64,000 nt of DNA from Apostichopus japonicus (Eukaryota; Echinodermata; Holothuroidea; Aspidochirotida; Stichopodidae). Positions 50,205 to 60,701 of the stretch are shown here, one piece after another. The translations under genes were made by a program, and so were the position numbers. The notes below the pieces were generated by a model. That model saw only the letters and a program-made list of their open reading frames with translations. It was not told the DNA's origin and did not search any database. Positions within the stretch are counted from its first letter, which is position 1. Each line of letters begins with the position of its first letter. The stretch covers positions 18,367,521 through 18,431,520 of the forward strand of contig NC_092562.1 of the NCBI RefSeq assembly GCF_037975245.1. Direction: 5' to 3'.

Positions 50205-51361
50205 CCGGTGTATAAAAAGGGTGACAAAGATAATTACGAAAATTACCGGCCTATATCATTGTTGTCGTGCTTTTCTAAAATAATTGAAAGGCTTATGTTT
50301 AATCGTATTTTTAATTTTCTTAACAAGCATGATATTCTATGTGATCAGCAGTATGGTTTTAGAGCAGATCACTCTACTGAACTTGCATTGGCAGATGCTA
50401 TTGACAAATTATCCAGCAGCTTAGATAACAATAAAACTTGCATTGGTGTATTTCTAGACCTTTCAAAGGCTTTCGACACTATTGATCATGTTATCTTAAT
50501 GAGTAAATTGCACCACTTCGGTATTAGAGGAACAACACTGAATTGGATAGACAGTTATATTACAAATCGTTATCAATATACCTCTTACAAAAACTCTACT
50601 TCTCGTATTGCAGAAATTCAATGCGGTGTCCCACAGGGTTCAATTTTAGGCCCATTGTTTTTCATTTTATATGTCAATGACATCTGCCAAATTTCTAAAT
50701 TTGCAAACATAACATTATTTGCTAATGATACAAGTATTTTCTTCAATTCAGATGTAAATGCAAATTCATTCCATATTCAAATTTCTAATGAGCTAAGTAA
50801 ATTTAATAACTGGTTTTCTGCCAATAAACTATCACTTAATATTGGCAAAACTAATTATATTGCGTTTAATACTTCCAGAAATTTTAGCTGGGATAAATAT
50901 ATCACCATGGGTGGTATAATTCTAAAACAAGTTATACTACTAAGTTTTTAGGTGTATATATTGATAATAAGCTTTCTTGGCATGAGCACATTTCTACAGT
51001 ATGCAGGAAAGCAGCGAAAAGCGTTGGGATTTTATCAAAGTTGAAATTTATTAAAGACTCTCTACCAAACTTTGGTCGTTCCACACATCTCATATTGTTC
51101 AATTATCTGGTCTGGCACGCCAGAAACCAATCTTCATCCTCTTATTATTCTCCAAAAGAAAGCCATGGGCCACATTTCACGTGTTGCACCTCGTGAACAC
51201 ACAAATCAACTTTTCAAGAATCTCAATTTATTAAAAGTTACCGACATTTTTCGTGTAAATCTTGCCACGTTTGCATATAAGGCATGGAATGGTTTATTGC
51301 CTAACACATTTCATGATTTTTTAACTAGTAACAGTGTGATACATTACCACAACACACGGCT
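50205..51361 (+). pseudogene. Decayed Jockey/CR1-group LINE reverse transcriptase fragment
   Basis: The frame from 50208 to 50951 encodes RT motifs: YKKGDKDNYENYRPISLLS, QQYGFRADHST, GVFLDLSKAFDTIDH, CGVPQGSILGPLFFILYVND and a catalytic box reading FANDTS where FADDTS is expected. The match then changes frame near 50925 (TKFLGVYIDNKLSWHEH) and again near 51065 (VVPHISYCSIIWSGTP), and ends at HYHNTR. Homologous proteins have an endonuclease before this and more residues after it, so both ends are missing. It is unrelated at close range to the Tx1-like LINE. The Asp-to-Asn change in the active site and two frameshifts rule out function. Placement in the Jockey/CR1/Daphne group is by general motif resemblance; the exact clade is uncertain. 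Confidence 0.85.
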
Positions 51362-51425
51362 ACCTCAGTTTGCTTTTGCCGCGATCTTTTACGGTCTCGG
51401 GAACTTTAAGTATTAGAAACGAACA
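51362..51425 (+). repeat. Second copy of the family 3 unit tail
   Basis: CTCAGTTTGCTTTTGCCGCG and the following GATCTTTTACGGTCTCGGGA, then ACTTTAAGTATTAGAAACG, repeat 49992-50056 almost exactly. The decayed RT fragment therefore sits between two direct copies of this tail. Confidence 0.85.
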
Positions 51426-52696
51426 TAGATTTATATCAGCTACTGCCGATCTTTTACACCTCTTGCTTGCACTAGGAGCCCTAAATATTAGATAATCAGC
51501 TTAATATCTTAACCCATACAGTGGCGCGACGGCTTGGCGCACTGTATTAGCTGTAGAGCGAGACTCTCTTTTACACTGGTGGCTCGAACCCCAGTGACGG
51601 CTTTTGCCGATCTTTTACACCTCTTGCTTGCATTATGAGCCCTAACTATTAGATAATCAGCAGAATATCTCAACCCATACAGTGGCGCGATGGCTTGGCG
51701 CACTGTATTAGCTGTAGAGCGAACCCCTCTTTTACACTGGTTGTTCGAACCCCATTGACGGCGTTTGCCGATCTTTTACACCTCTTGCTTGCATTATGAG
51801 CCCTAACTATTAGATAATCAGCAGAATATCTCAACCCATACAGTGGCGCGACGGCTTGGCGCACTGTATTAGCTGTAGAGCGAGACCCTCTTTTACACTG
51901 GTGGTTCGAACCCCATTGACGGCGTTTTCCGATCTTTTACACCTCTTGCTTGCATTATGAGCCCTAACTATTAGACAATCAGCAGAATATCTCAACCCAT
52001 ACAGTGGCGCGACGGCTTGGCGCACTGTATTAGCTGTAGAGCGAGACCCTCTTTTACACTGGTGGTTCGAACCCCCATTGACGGCGTTTGCCGATCTTTT
52101 ACACCTCTTGCTTGCATTATGAGCCCTAACTATTAGATAATCAGCAGAATATCTCAACCCATACAGTGGCGCGACGGCTTGGCGCACTGTATTAGCTGTA
52201 GAGCGAGACCCTCTTTTACACTGGTGGTTCGAACCCCATTGACGGCGTTTGCCGATCTTTTACACCTCTTGCTTGCATTATGAGCCCTAACTATTAGATA
52301 ATCAGCAAAATATCTCAACCCATACAGTGGCGCGATGGCTTGGCGCACTGTATTAGCTGTAGAGCGAGACTCTCTTTTACACTGGTTGTTCGAACCCCAT
52401 TGACGGCGTTTTCCGATCTTTTACACCTCTTGCTTGCATTATGAGCCCTAACTATTAGATAATCAGCAGAATATCTCAACCCATTTAGTGGCGCGACGGC
52501 TTGGCGCACTGTATTAGCTGTAGAGCGAGACCCTCTTTTACACTGGTTGTTCGAACCCCATTGACGGCGTTTTCCGATCTTTTACACCTCTTGCTTGCAT
52601 TAGGAGCCCTAACTATTAGATATTCAGCAGAATATCTTAACCCATACAGTGGCGCGACGGCTTGGCGCACTGTATTAGCTGTAGAGCGAGACTCTC
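51426..52696 (+). repeat. Second tandem tRNA-like array, 161-bp unit (family 2)
   Basis: Units start at 51521, 51682, 51843, 52004, 52166, 52327, 52488 and 52649, a period of 161 bp (162 once, from an extra C). There are seven full units, a partial one before them and a 48-bp stub at the end, all on the + strand. The unit aligns end to end with family 1, sharing CATACAGTGGCGCGA, GGCTTGGCGCACTGTA, GGTTCGAACCCC and TTTGCCGATCTTTTACA, while other parts differ strongly. A-box and B-box motifs are kept in most copies (one has GGCTCGAACCC). Overlapping open frames on the minus strand at 161-bp spacing come from the repeat and are not genes. The array is cut at 52696 by a DNA transposon and does not resume after it. 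Confidence 0.95.
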
Positions 52697-53136
52697 CAGG
52701 GGCGTATCCAGGGGGGCGCAACAGGCGCGCGCACCCTATTGGCCGTCACCAAAAAAAAAAAAAGTTTAGCAAAAAAAAAAAAATTGATGACGACCTTTAT
52801 GTGAGATGTCGGTGATCGCTCAACCCCCCCCCCCCCCCCGTATGCTTTATTTTTTGTTTGCCAAAAAAAAAGGTTCTGGCGAAGTTCGGCGGCATAATAG
52901 TTTTAGAAACATAGATGGTAATTGTGTTTGTATTATCGCGTAGCACAGGGCGTGTATAAGGCCTCTGGGCTGCCTGAGGGAAGCCCATAATAGCTCCGTG
53001 CATAACACGTGAGATTACTCTATCGATGCAAAAATTTTCCACCCCTCCCCTTAGGCTTAGATCCATCCCCCAGGACGGCGATCATTCATGCCTGACGCCC
53101 CCCCCCCCCCAGTGGAAAATCCTGGATACGCCCCTG
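52697..53136. mobile_element. Non-autonomous DNA transposon with 16-bp perfect TIRs
   Basis: CAGGGGCGTATCCAGG at 52697-52712 is the exact inverse of CCTGGATACGCCCCTG at 53121-53136. The direct repeat CTCTC flanks it (52692-52696 and 53137-53141), a 5-bp target duplication or chance microhomology. The 440-bp interior has two A12-type runs, C runs of 13-16 bases and no coding sequence. Inner sequence (ACCCCTCCCCTTAG and CCCCCAGGACGG, then a C run and AGTGGA) resembles the element at 53461, so the two are relatives. TIRs starting CAGGGG are usual for hAT, but hAT makes 8-bp duplications, so the superfamily is uncertain. Confidence 0.85.
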
Positions 53137-53141
53137 CTCTC

Positions 53142-53452
53142 TTTTGAAGAAATGGTGACTAAAGCCATCAGAACTAAGCTGTCAACCACGAATCACACCT
53201 ATTTCGGACGTGACAGAGAATAAACAGAGTCCTGGACACTGATTGGTCAAATTGAACAACAAGTTAACGTTACTGTACCATCGCCTAGTAAGCTAAATTT
53301 ACGAACATACCGAACATCCCGAAGGCCTAATGGACGATTAATCTAACGAATACACGTAGGTCTGTAGTCTATCATTTCCAAATGTAACTCCCTCAGGTCA
53401 TTTAAAGACTGCTTGGTCGATTTCCTGGCCCTGGTTTATCATCATCCAAAAC
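53142..53452. other. Non-repetitive interval without a recognisable gene
   Basis: After CTCTCTTTTG the sequence no longer follows the tRNA-like unit. I see no motif, long coding frame or repeat here. Confidence 0.5.
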
Positions 53453-53460
53453 ATGTAATA

Positions 53461-53831
53461 CAAGGGCGTAGGAACCGGGGGCTGGGGGGCGCCAGCCCCC
53501 CCAGTGAAAAATGTGGAGGGGCGGAAGTATCATTCCGCCCCCCCCCCCCCCCGCTCCGCAAGTCAGAAAACCCCTTTTTCATTTCCAAATGAGAAAAAAA
53601 TCTCATTTGGAGCACCAAATTACATCTAAGGCCAGGTGAAAATACAAAATTAAGTTTACAAAATGGAGTGGGTGTTGAAGTGTGCTATATTGCACCAAAT
53701 TGCATCTGAGGCCACCTGGAAATGCAAAAAATTCCAAAGGGGAGGGGGACACCCCCTCCCCTTAGACCCCTCCCCCAGGCCGGCCATCAGTCTTCAGCCC
53801 CCCCACTCAAAAGTACCTTCCTACGCCACTG
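53461..53831. mobile_element. Short hAT-type non-autonomous transposon (MITE-like) with 8-bp TSD
   Basis: The 371-bp element starts CAAGGGCGTAGGAA and ends TTCCTACGCCACTG, imperfect TIRs of 14 bp with 2 mismatches. The 8-bp repeat ATGTAATA flanks it exactly (53453-53460 and 53832-53839), diagnostic of the hAT superfamily. The interior has G- and C-rich runs near both ends and two related segments (CACCAAATTACATCTAAGGCC near 53612; CACCAAATTGCATCTGAGGCC near 53694). A 73-codon open frame inside is not protein-like. A hAT transposase elsewhere in the genome would have to move it. Confidence 0.9.
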
Positions 53832-53839
53832 ATGTAATA

Positions 53840-55473
53840 TATGCCATACACGGCTGTAGTATATACTGCCATGCCACAATATGAACATTACAAGTACCTA
53901 AGTAGTACAGATAACGCTGAGTCGTTGTTGATAAATACGATTAACATTTGATGCTCGCAACTACTTTGCAGGATGTTGTTAACTCCAATGTGTCCAAGTG
54001 TTGCCTGTCTTGTTCAATTCGAGAATAACGAACCAAAGTAGAAAATTTTACGTATTGGTTTAAAGAAGTACATGCTACGCTAGGAGATCTATTTTATTTA
54101 CGTGTGCAGAATTAACTGTTCGCCGCTACAATTTTTTGCAAATCTGAGTCTGGATTTTTTTTTAACGTACTGTAGCTAACCTGTGAATTTGAGATTGCTA
54201 TAAAGAGTGTATGTTCAGTTGACATTCACCAGCCAGCCATGTAGATGGTGGAGCGGGCTAGTAATCCCAATATTGTAGCACCCATGCGCACTACAATAAT
54301 TATCACATCTTGCGCAATTTGATTTGCTCGGTTTGGTAATGGGCACGGAACCTCCATGTTCGCACAGCTATTTTGGGCAGTCCGCCCTTTATTTTTTATT
54401 TCCAGCTCGTTGGTACATACACAGCGCCATGTGCAGCATACGCCAATTCAAAGCCCCAATGGCTTACAAACTAAATCACGAAAGTAAGTTGGTCTCTAAG
54501 TCTAGATAGAATTTCTCACTAGCTAAACGCTACCCATCACCGGATAGCTGACAAGTTGGTCATTTATGGCAACATCATTTTTCCGTATGCAGGTTTGCTT
54601 GCTATGAGAGCCTGAAGTTTTCCTTACTTGCCAGTGTAATCAAACCTCTTCACTCAGTAGTAAACAATTTTCGCACGCTTCTCCAGGGAGGCCTGAAGGG
54701 GTCTAACATTTACCCAATTGGTCCAATGTTTGCACCGCATGTACTTCCATTCATGCTCTTCAACATGCAAACCACAAAACACCAGATCATGATTGATAAC
54801 ATATCAAGAAAGATGTTCTTCTGCTGCTTGTTGTCACGTTCCCTGAAGGAGAACAATCCGAGTATGAAACCATATATATGGCTCTGAGTCGGTGTATAAA
54901 ACAGGTGGCGCTATTCATCTATAATCCGAATTCAGCTTTATACCTCTCCCGAGTGATGAATGGTTGAGTGGACGTGAATTCAATTTAGTGGGCCAAAACA
55001 CGCTACACAAAAGAACACAAGACTTATCACAACAAAAGATTCAGGCGATACACAAGGTGTGTAGGCCAATAAATTCAGATATCGTCTCCTATGAGCTGCA
55101 GATGTGTTATTCTTCAAAACAAGCTTCCGTATTGCTTCTGCTAACTTCAGTCTCGATCTTGTGGTAAACCATGATAATAGGACTATATCATATATGCGAA
55201 ACGCTACGGATGTCTATAATGTAATTTTCTTTTTTATTATTAGAAGGTCTGATGTTTTTTCGATCCTTGTATGATAGTTACATCCAAAATAGGCTTCCAT
55301 TTTACAATCTGTTTTTATCGGATGCTTTCATTTTATCAACTTTGCTCGAAAACTAAGGAACGAAGTTAGGCAGAAGGTGGTCAATCGACGAAGGACACAT
55401 CAGTCTTGAACTATTTTTATTTCCCCCACAAATATTCAGCCCTTTGTTACTAAACAGGAAAGTAACTGTGATC
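53840..55473. other. Low-copy AT-rich interval, no gene recognised
   Basis: No repeat family, RNA gene or convincing exon is visible. Open frames of 61-67 codons (54324, 54964) show no motif and look random. If the peptide gene proposed at 55474 is real, its promoter and 5' UTR would lie near the end of this interval. Confidence 0.4.
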
Positions 55474-55552
55474 ATGAAGAACCATATGTGGCATTTATTA
55501 TTCATATTCCTATTGGTCGCGTTATGGAGTGGGAATCTAGTCTACGCAACGG
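55474..55552 (+). CDS. Putative first coding exon encoding a signal peptide
   Basis: ATG at 55474 opens MKNHMWHLLFIFLLVALWSG followed by NLVYATG, a textbook secretion signal: a short basic N-terminus, a long hydrophobic core (LLFIFLLVALW) and a likely cleavage site after VYA. The frame runs directly into GGTAAGTG, a consensus 5' splice donor with the intron starting at 55553 in phase 1. Phase-1 introns right after the signal peptide are common in secreted-protein genes. A T-rich tract follows the donor. The best partner in phase is the cysteine-rich frame ending at 57630. No transcript evidence is available, and the exon is short, so chance remains possible. Confidence 0.4.
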
Positions 55553-57466
55553 GTAAGTGTTTTTTTTCTTTCTTTTTTTGATAGGTTGTATTATACAGAC
55601 ATGAATCAGGCGTTTGATGTTACAATGCACGTATATATACTGAAGGTCAATTAACAGGCAGTTATACTACCATGTATTGAGCATTGTCGATGTAACTCAT
55701 AATTAACATACCACATCGGGTGTAATTGTAAAGTTTTCGTAGGGGAGTGGTGACATCAATAGCGCGGAGGGAAAAATGCTTTGAGACTAGGTCTTTCCAG
55801 CAACTGTATGCAGCTACTGCCGTGATGGAAGCAAGGAGTTGCTATGCTGCTTGTCATCCCTCATTCCCTCTTCTGGGAGACATTACGAATTTTCAGGGGT
55901 CTTTACGATTTTATGTTAGGTTTTGTTGTTTGGTTTAGTGTCCTGTTACGAACGAATTTTCTTTTTCTTAATTTGAATAACTTTAGTAAACAAACATCCA
56001 AACATAAATCGATGTTGGTGGGCGTGTGAGAGAAGGGTGGAGGGAGGGGCGGGGGTTACGCCTTAAGCAACCTGATACAACAAGTGAAGGATATATTTAT
56101 AACAACAGAACACAAAACAAACAATGTAGGCCTTAATGTAGAATTAAAACAAAAGTTTCACAATTGCATCTTTAAAGAATTCCGGTCATTTTGTAGCATG
56201 CTGTTAAACTTGTAGGCGTATAGGCCTAGTCATTATACGTGCTCGTTTGTTGCTATATCTATTCCGTCTACAACACATTGCGACTAATAGAAAATAAACA
56301 AACTGGAATCTTGGGTGATGTCCGTACATCGATAACGGTGTCCTCACATTGTACGAGTATCATCAACACCATTCATGGTTTGCTACTATTATTCATCTTT
56401 GAGAGAGGTTACTAACATTTTATTGATTTTAGCTTGGTCTGTGGGAAAGTTTTCAGATTCAAAGGTCTATGTGAATGCGTGCACATAGACCTACCTATAC
56501 AGGCCAGCAACCGCGCACAGCAATACGTGGAAACTAATAGCAAGAAACAACAATTAATTGACGACGTCACCGACAGGCGGCAGCGGAGCCGAGGGGTAGG
56601 GTTGGGGAACAAGGGCACCGTGCTCCTGTCCCAAATTGTTGAAGAAACCTGTCAAGGTTCCCTTCCTGAAAATTCCTCTCTTTTGTAAAAGGGAAAGTAT
56701 GCGATGTGTTTACTTTCTTGCTACTGTATGTAACAAAGCCTTTTTGTTCTCTTTGTATTTAAAATTACGGTATGCCATTTAATCTTAAAAAGGGTCGTTT
56801 TGCTTGAAAACGTTCATAGTATTGGTATTAGTGACACCGAATGCACAGAGAAGTCATTTTACTTGATGTAATGTTACATTATGCCCGAATTAATAATTGC
56901 ATGCCTCATAGTCATTCCCCCTCAAACCAGTTGTGCTAACAAACCCCCTCTACATTCTATCAGTCTAGATCCGTTGCCCCTGGTCACCAGAAAACTATAT
57001 CGGTAATTTCAGATAATTACATGTGTGTTCAGTTTAACACTTACTGGCCAAAAGAACTTGTTGGTTAAACTTTTCCACACCAAACTTTGATTTTTTTTTT
57101 AATTCTTTAATCTCACATTTCGCAAATATTATAAAGAACACTTAGGCTAGTAAAAATAATAAATGATAATGCGATGCATATCAATTCCTTTCTTTCTAAA
57201 ATGCACACTAAACATTCTTCAAAATAGCCCTCTTACTGACCAACGCGTATGACTGATCACCTTGACCGAAAATCCTGTGGCTCTGTGCGGACAAGTTGTT
57301 TGGACTATTCCATTCATCAGGGGGGTCTTAAACGGTGTTTCTATAATTATAGGATTGCATTAGATAAATTAATTGGTACTTACTTGCTTCAATATTTATG
57401 ATGCATATTCCACGGTCATTTTCTTTGAAATAATATTAAGTTCAATAAAATATGACGTTTTGAAAG
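55553..57466 (+). other. Possible intron of the putative secreted-peptide gene
   Basis: This interval lies between the candidate exons. It contains an alternative exon-like frame at 56434-56682 preceded by TACTAAC and TTTTAG (56410-56432), but that acceptor fits phase 2 for the long frame, not the phase 1 of the donor at 55553. No transposon or RNA gene is recognised here. Confidence 0.25.
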
Positions 57467-57630
57467 CGAAACTCGGCTGTGGCGATGTAGGTGAGCACTG
57501 TGAATTGCGTAGCTGTACCCTATTGCAGAGTACAGGATACACATATTACGTAAAGGCGTGCCCACCGAAGAAAGCGAAACTTGCATTTTTCTTAGAAGAC
57601 ATTCGATTGGATTGTACTTGGTCCGATTGA
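57467..57630 (+). CDS. Putative second exon: small cysteine-rich secreted domain
   Basis: The frame encodes KLGCGDVGEHCELRSCTLL, then QSTGYTYYVKACPPKKAK and LAFFLEDIRLDCTWSD, ending at TGA 57628-57630. Five cysteines in about 47 residues, with CxxxxxxCxxxxC spacing, suggest a disulphide-bonded extracellular peptide. AG at 57465-57466 would place the join in phase 1, matching the upstream signal-peptide exon and giving an 80-residue precursor. A second AG at 57491-57492, just before GTGAGCAC, also fits phase 1. Polypyrimidine support for both acceptors is weak. I do not recognise the family. The frame is open upstream to 57373 without a convincing start. Confidence 0.3.
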
Positions 57631-60505
57631 AGAGAGTGACCAATGAAAATGAATTTAACATCAATGTAAAGTTAAGAAAAAATCCTTTCCAAAACCGTTT
57701 GAACTAAATTTGGCAATGAATATTCAAGAGGATGGTCACGCAAACAAAGTACGGCTATCAAATGGTGATTTTCTTCAGTATTTACTGTGTGTTTTCAATG
57801 AGGGTTTTGAGTTCGATATTTATTAACCTTGCATCGTAAATCACCGAAGTCCGGTGGAATTTTGAACTGTATTGTTAAGAAAATAACAGAACTTTAGAGA
57901 CAACACATTTCTCTGTTTAGTGCCGTTTGAACTAAGTTTTTTCGGTATTAACTTTTCACGCTATGGCTGTTGGAAAATGGTCTATATGGTAAAGTCATAG
58001 GCATAAAACTGCGGCGGTCGAACTCAGTTTGCGTGCCGCACAAGGAATGGCGCTAAGGAATTGATATGCACGCATGTGTCTGTGTCACATGACATGAACC
58101 GGAAGTAGGCTATATCATACACAATGTGCAGTGTATCTCAGTAAACAGCTTGTTCATGACTACCATGTACCAAATAACGTTCGTTGGAAGAACAAAACGA
58201 ATGCGTCATGGGCCCCATCAAACTAAAAATCATGCACTCATTTTATCTACCAAAATAAAAAACAGATGCTGAGTGCAAATGTAAGTTTATTTGTTACGTT
58301 TTTGTATCCAACAAACCTCAAGATTTCCTTCTTTTGCCAATATCCTGAATTAACCCAACGTATTACTTCCGGGTTGACCTAATTAACAGGTGTTTCAGTG
58401 AAAATCTCAACACTAAAGGTTCAATAACTTGAAACTACAATGAAATGCCATATAAGTATTTTCACTCACCTGGTTAAAACATGCGAGTAATATTATAAGT
58501 GGTTGCTTTTGTTAGGAATCAACTCGTATATTTTATATTTGAAGATGCTCCTCGGAATTCTAATTTATGAGAATTTTCCCTTGCGTCATACTCATGCAAG
58601 TGGGAAAAAATAAGTCAATAAATAAGTAACTAAATAAATAGGGCAGTGCCAAAACAACATCAACAACAATTACATTTTAAACAAAATAAACTGAATAGAT
58701 ATAACAATACAAATTTAAAGCTAGTTAATTTCTCTTCAACCTCACACAAAATATTTCAACGTATTTATTATTAGCACAACCCTGAGTTTAGGCCTAACTA
58801 CAGACCTTATTGATCAATCTTAGTATGCCTAAAAATGTACCCGGTTTAAGTGAGTCTAAACTTTACTATTTTTTGGGGGGGAGGGGGAAGGGAGGAGCAA
58901 ACTTCTACATGGGTAGGCTTCAATGACCCCAGGACTCCTCTTTAATAAACCATGTATACGCCCCTAGATTCAAATATCCTATTGGACAGAGTAAGCAAAC
59001 TTCTACGTTTTATATTTTGATTTTTGTAAGTACAATATAAGGAACCCAATAGCGCTTCTCGTTGTATATAACATATTCATATGTTGTTTACAACCAACGT
59101 TAATACACTGGGTGTACTGATATACATCAACATACCAGCATGCCATGCAGAACACAAACCATTGTTGTTGTCCTATGCGGCTGTTTGTCGATAAAATGTT
59201 ACGTAACAGCCAGTTTCTTTTCAATGATCTCTTTGATAACCATTTCCAATCCCTTCTGCATGGCGTACATCTTGTATAAATTACCTCCGATGATGATCAC
59301 ACTGTCACTGTGTGTATGCGAGGGGACTGGGGTTGAGAGCGGATCAGTCCCTCTCCTGGCCACCTCTTAGCAACGCCACTTTTTCTATCGCGTACCTTAC
59401 AACGACCTATATTGATATACATTTAGGTAAACCTGCACGCATTAGAGACGCTTTGGATTTGTTTACTTTATTATTATTTCTAGGAGTTTTTTCGATAAGG
59501 AAAGCATTTTTGGTTCATTACTACTTGATGAGTAAGGTATATAGTGTCATGTCAAGTCATGGTTTGATTCCAAAAGTTTGATGTTTTCCCATTTTTCCCC
59601 ACTATTTTATTTTATGTGAAAAGTACCGGATGATATAAAAATGTACCTGGGTGACGACATTAAAAGTACTTTTCAAGTCTAATCACCCAAGATTGAGCAT
59701 AGCCACGAAAACCAAACTCCTTAGCTGATTCACTCTCGGCCCCCACCCAGTACAATTAATTCCCTAGAGACTGTACCCGATAAATGGTCATGAAAACTAA
59801 ACGTGATGCGTTTAGCCAAAATGACGAGAAGCGAAATTAAAGGTATAGCGTACTGAAGTGCACCCAGTGTTATATTGCAACGTAACCCAGCGATTTAACT
59901 TCATGTTAACAAAGTAGGACCTTCGACGTTCTTGAATATAATGCCGAGTAGTTTTCATATTGGGTCCCCTAATTAAAGGTTTCATTAAAGAGCTCTCCAA
60001 ACCATTGAACAATGAATGGCCTCTGTAACCACAAAAATCGGACATGCCTCAACACACACTCATATATCTTATTGCTGATCTCTCGATGCCACTTGCGGTT
60101 TTCATGACAACTGCAATCACAGCATCTTTGTATTGTATACATTGGAGCAGGGAGTGGTCATGGAACAACTAACCTGATTGGAGTGATTCTTCCCGAGACT
60201 CCATGCATGGTATTCTAAAAGGTTTTTCTAATAATCTTTTATATTAAGCTAGATACAGTAAACGTATGCGTAACAAAACTGCAATCCTATTGAATAGTGT
60301 TGAAGAAGGATGCTACAAAGCAAAGAATGTTTGGTCTCTTTACACGACTCTGCCTGTTTGGTATCAGATAAAAGGTCACCTAACTGTTCATACTGGCAGT
60401 ATACGAGTGCTTTGTAGCATGATATCAGATGACAGTATGGGAGTGACATTATCTTACGATACTTGTCCGAACTGGCTGTGGGCCTCAATTGATACATGAT
60501 GCAGA
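57631..60505. other. Low-copy AT-rich interval with minor transposon-like remnants
   Basis: No gene is recognised. Near 58863-58969 a G-rich stretch and TATACGCCCCTAG recall the ends of CAGGGGCGTATA-type DNA transposons, but no matching partner or target duplication was found. Open frames of 70-90 codons (59140, 59312, and 59812-60045 on the other strand) have no recognisable motif and are probably fortuitous. Confidence 0.35.
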
Positions 60506-60514
60506 CCTGTTAAC

Positions 60515-60536
60515 TCTCCCGGTTTTTACCGGGAGA
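60515..60536. repeat. Perfect 9-bp inverted repeat with TTTT loop
   Basis: TCTCCCGGT / TTTT / ACCGGGAGA, followed by further CCCGGTTT-type motifs to 60575. It looks like the end of a degraded mobile element (CAGACCTGTTAACTCTCCCGG starts at 60502), but no partner end was found. Confidence 0.5.
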
Positions 60537-60701
60537 CTCCCCGTTTTTCGACCGATCTACCGGCCTCCCGGTTTCATGCTCAAAACTACATGTTTTATAC
60601 CACATACGTCATTCCCTGGTTTATCCTTTGAATGTATACTCCCAAAATAATTCCCAAGTTGCGGAAATTTTGGTGTGAAAGTAGACTAAATTACTACAAT
60701 G

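Noticed and set aside
51509-52721. Overlapping 64-118-codon minus-strand frames at 161-bp spacing.
   Set aside because: Repeat by-products of array 2, with no protein-like features.
56434-56682. Exon-like frame with TACTAAC branch motif; LVCGKVF near its start and QIVEETC near its end recall insulin B and A chains.
   Set aside because: The cysteine pattern of the insulin family is missing (no CC pair, too few Cys), and the phase does not fit the upstream donor at 55553. The likeness is probably chance, though it may be a real exon of something else.
58863-59010. Possible transposon remnant: G-rich run, TATACGCCCCTAG, and GCAAACTTCTAC present twice (58897 and 58994).
   Set aside because: No matching inverted end was found and the repeat is too distant from plausible termini to call a target duplication.
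59312-59581. 89-codon frame with a hydrophobic stretch (LFTLLLFLGVFSI).
   Set aside because: No domain, splice or start context; AT-rich sequence easily gives such stretches.
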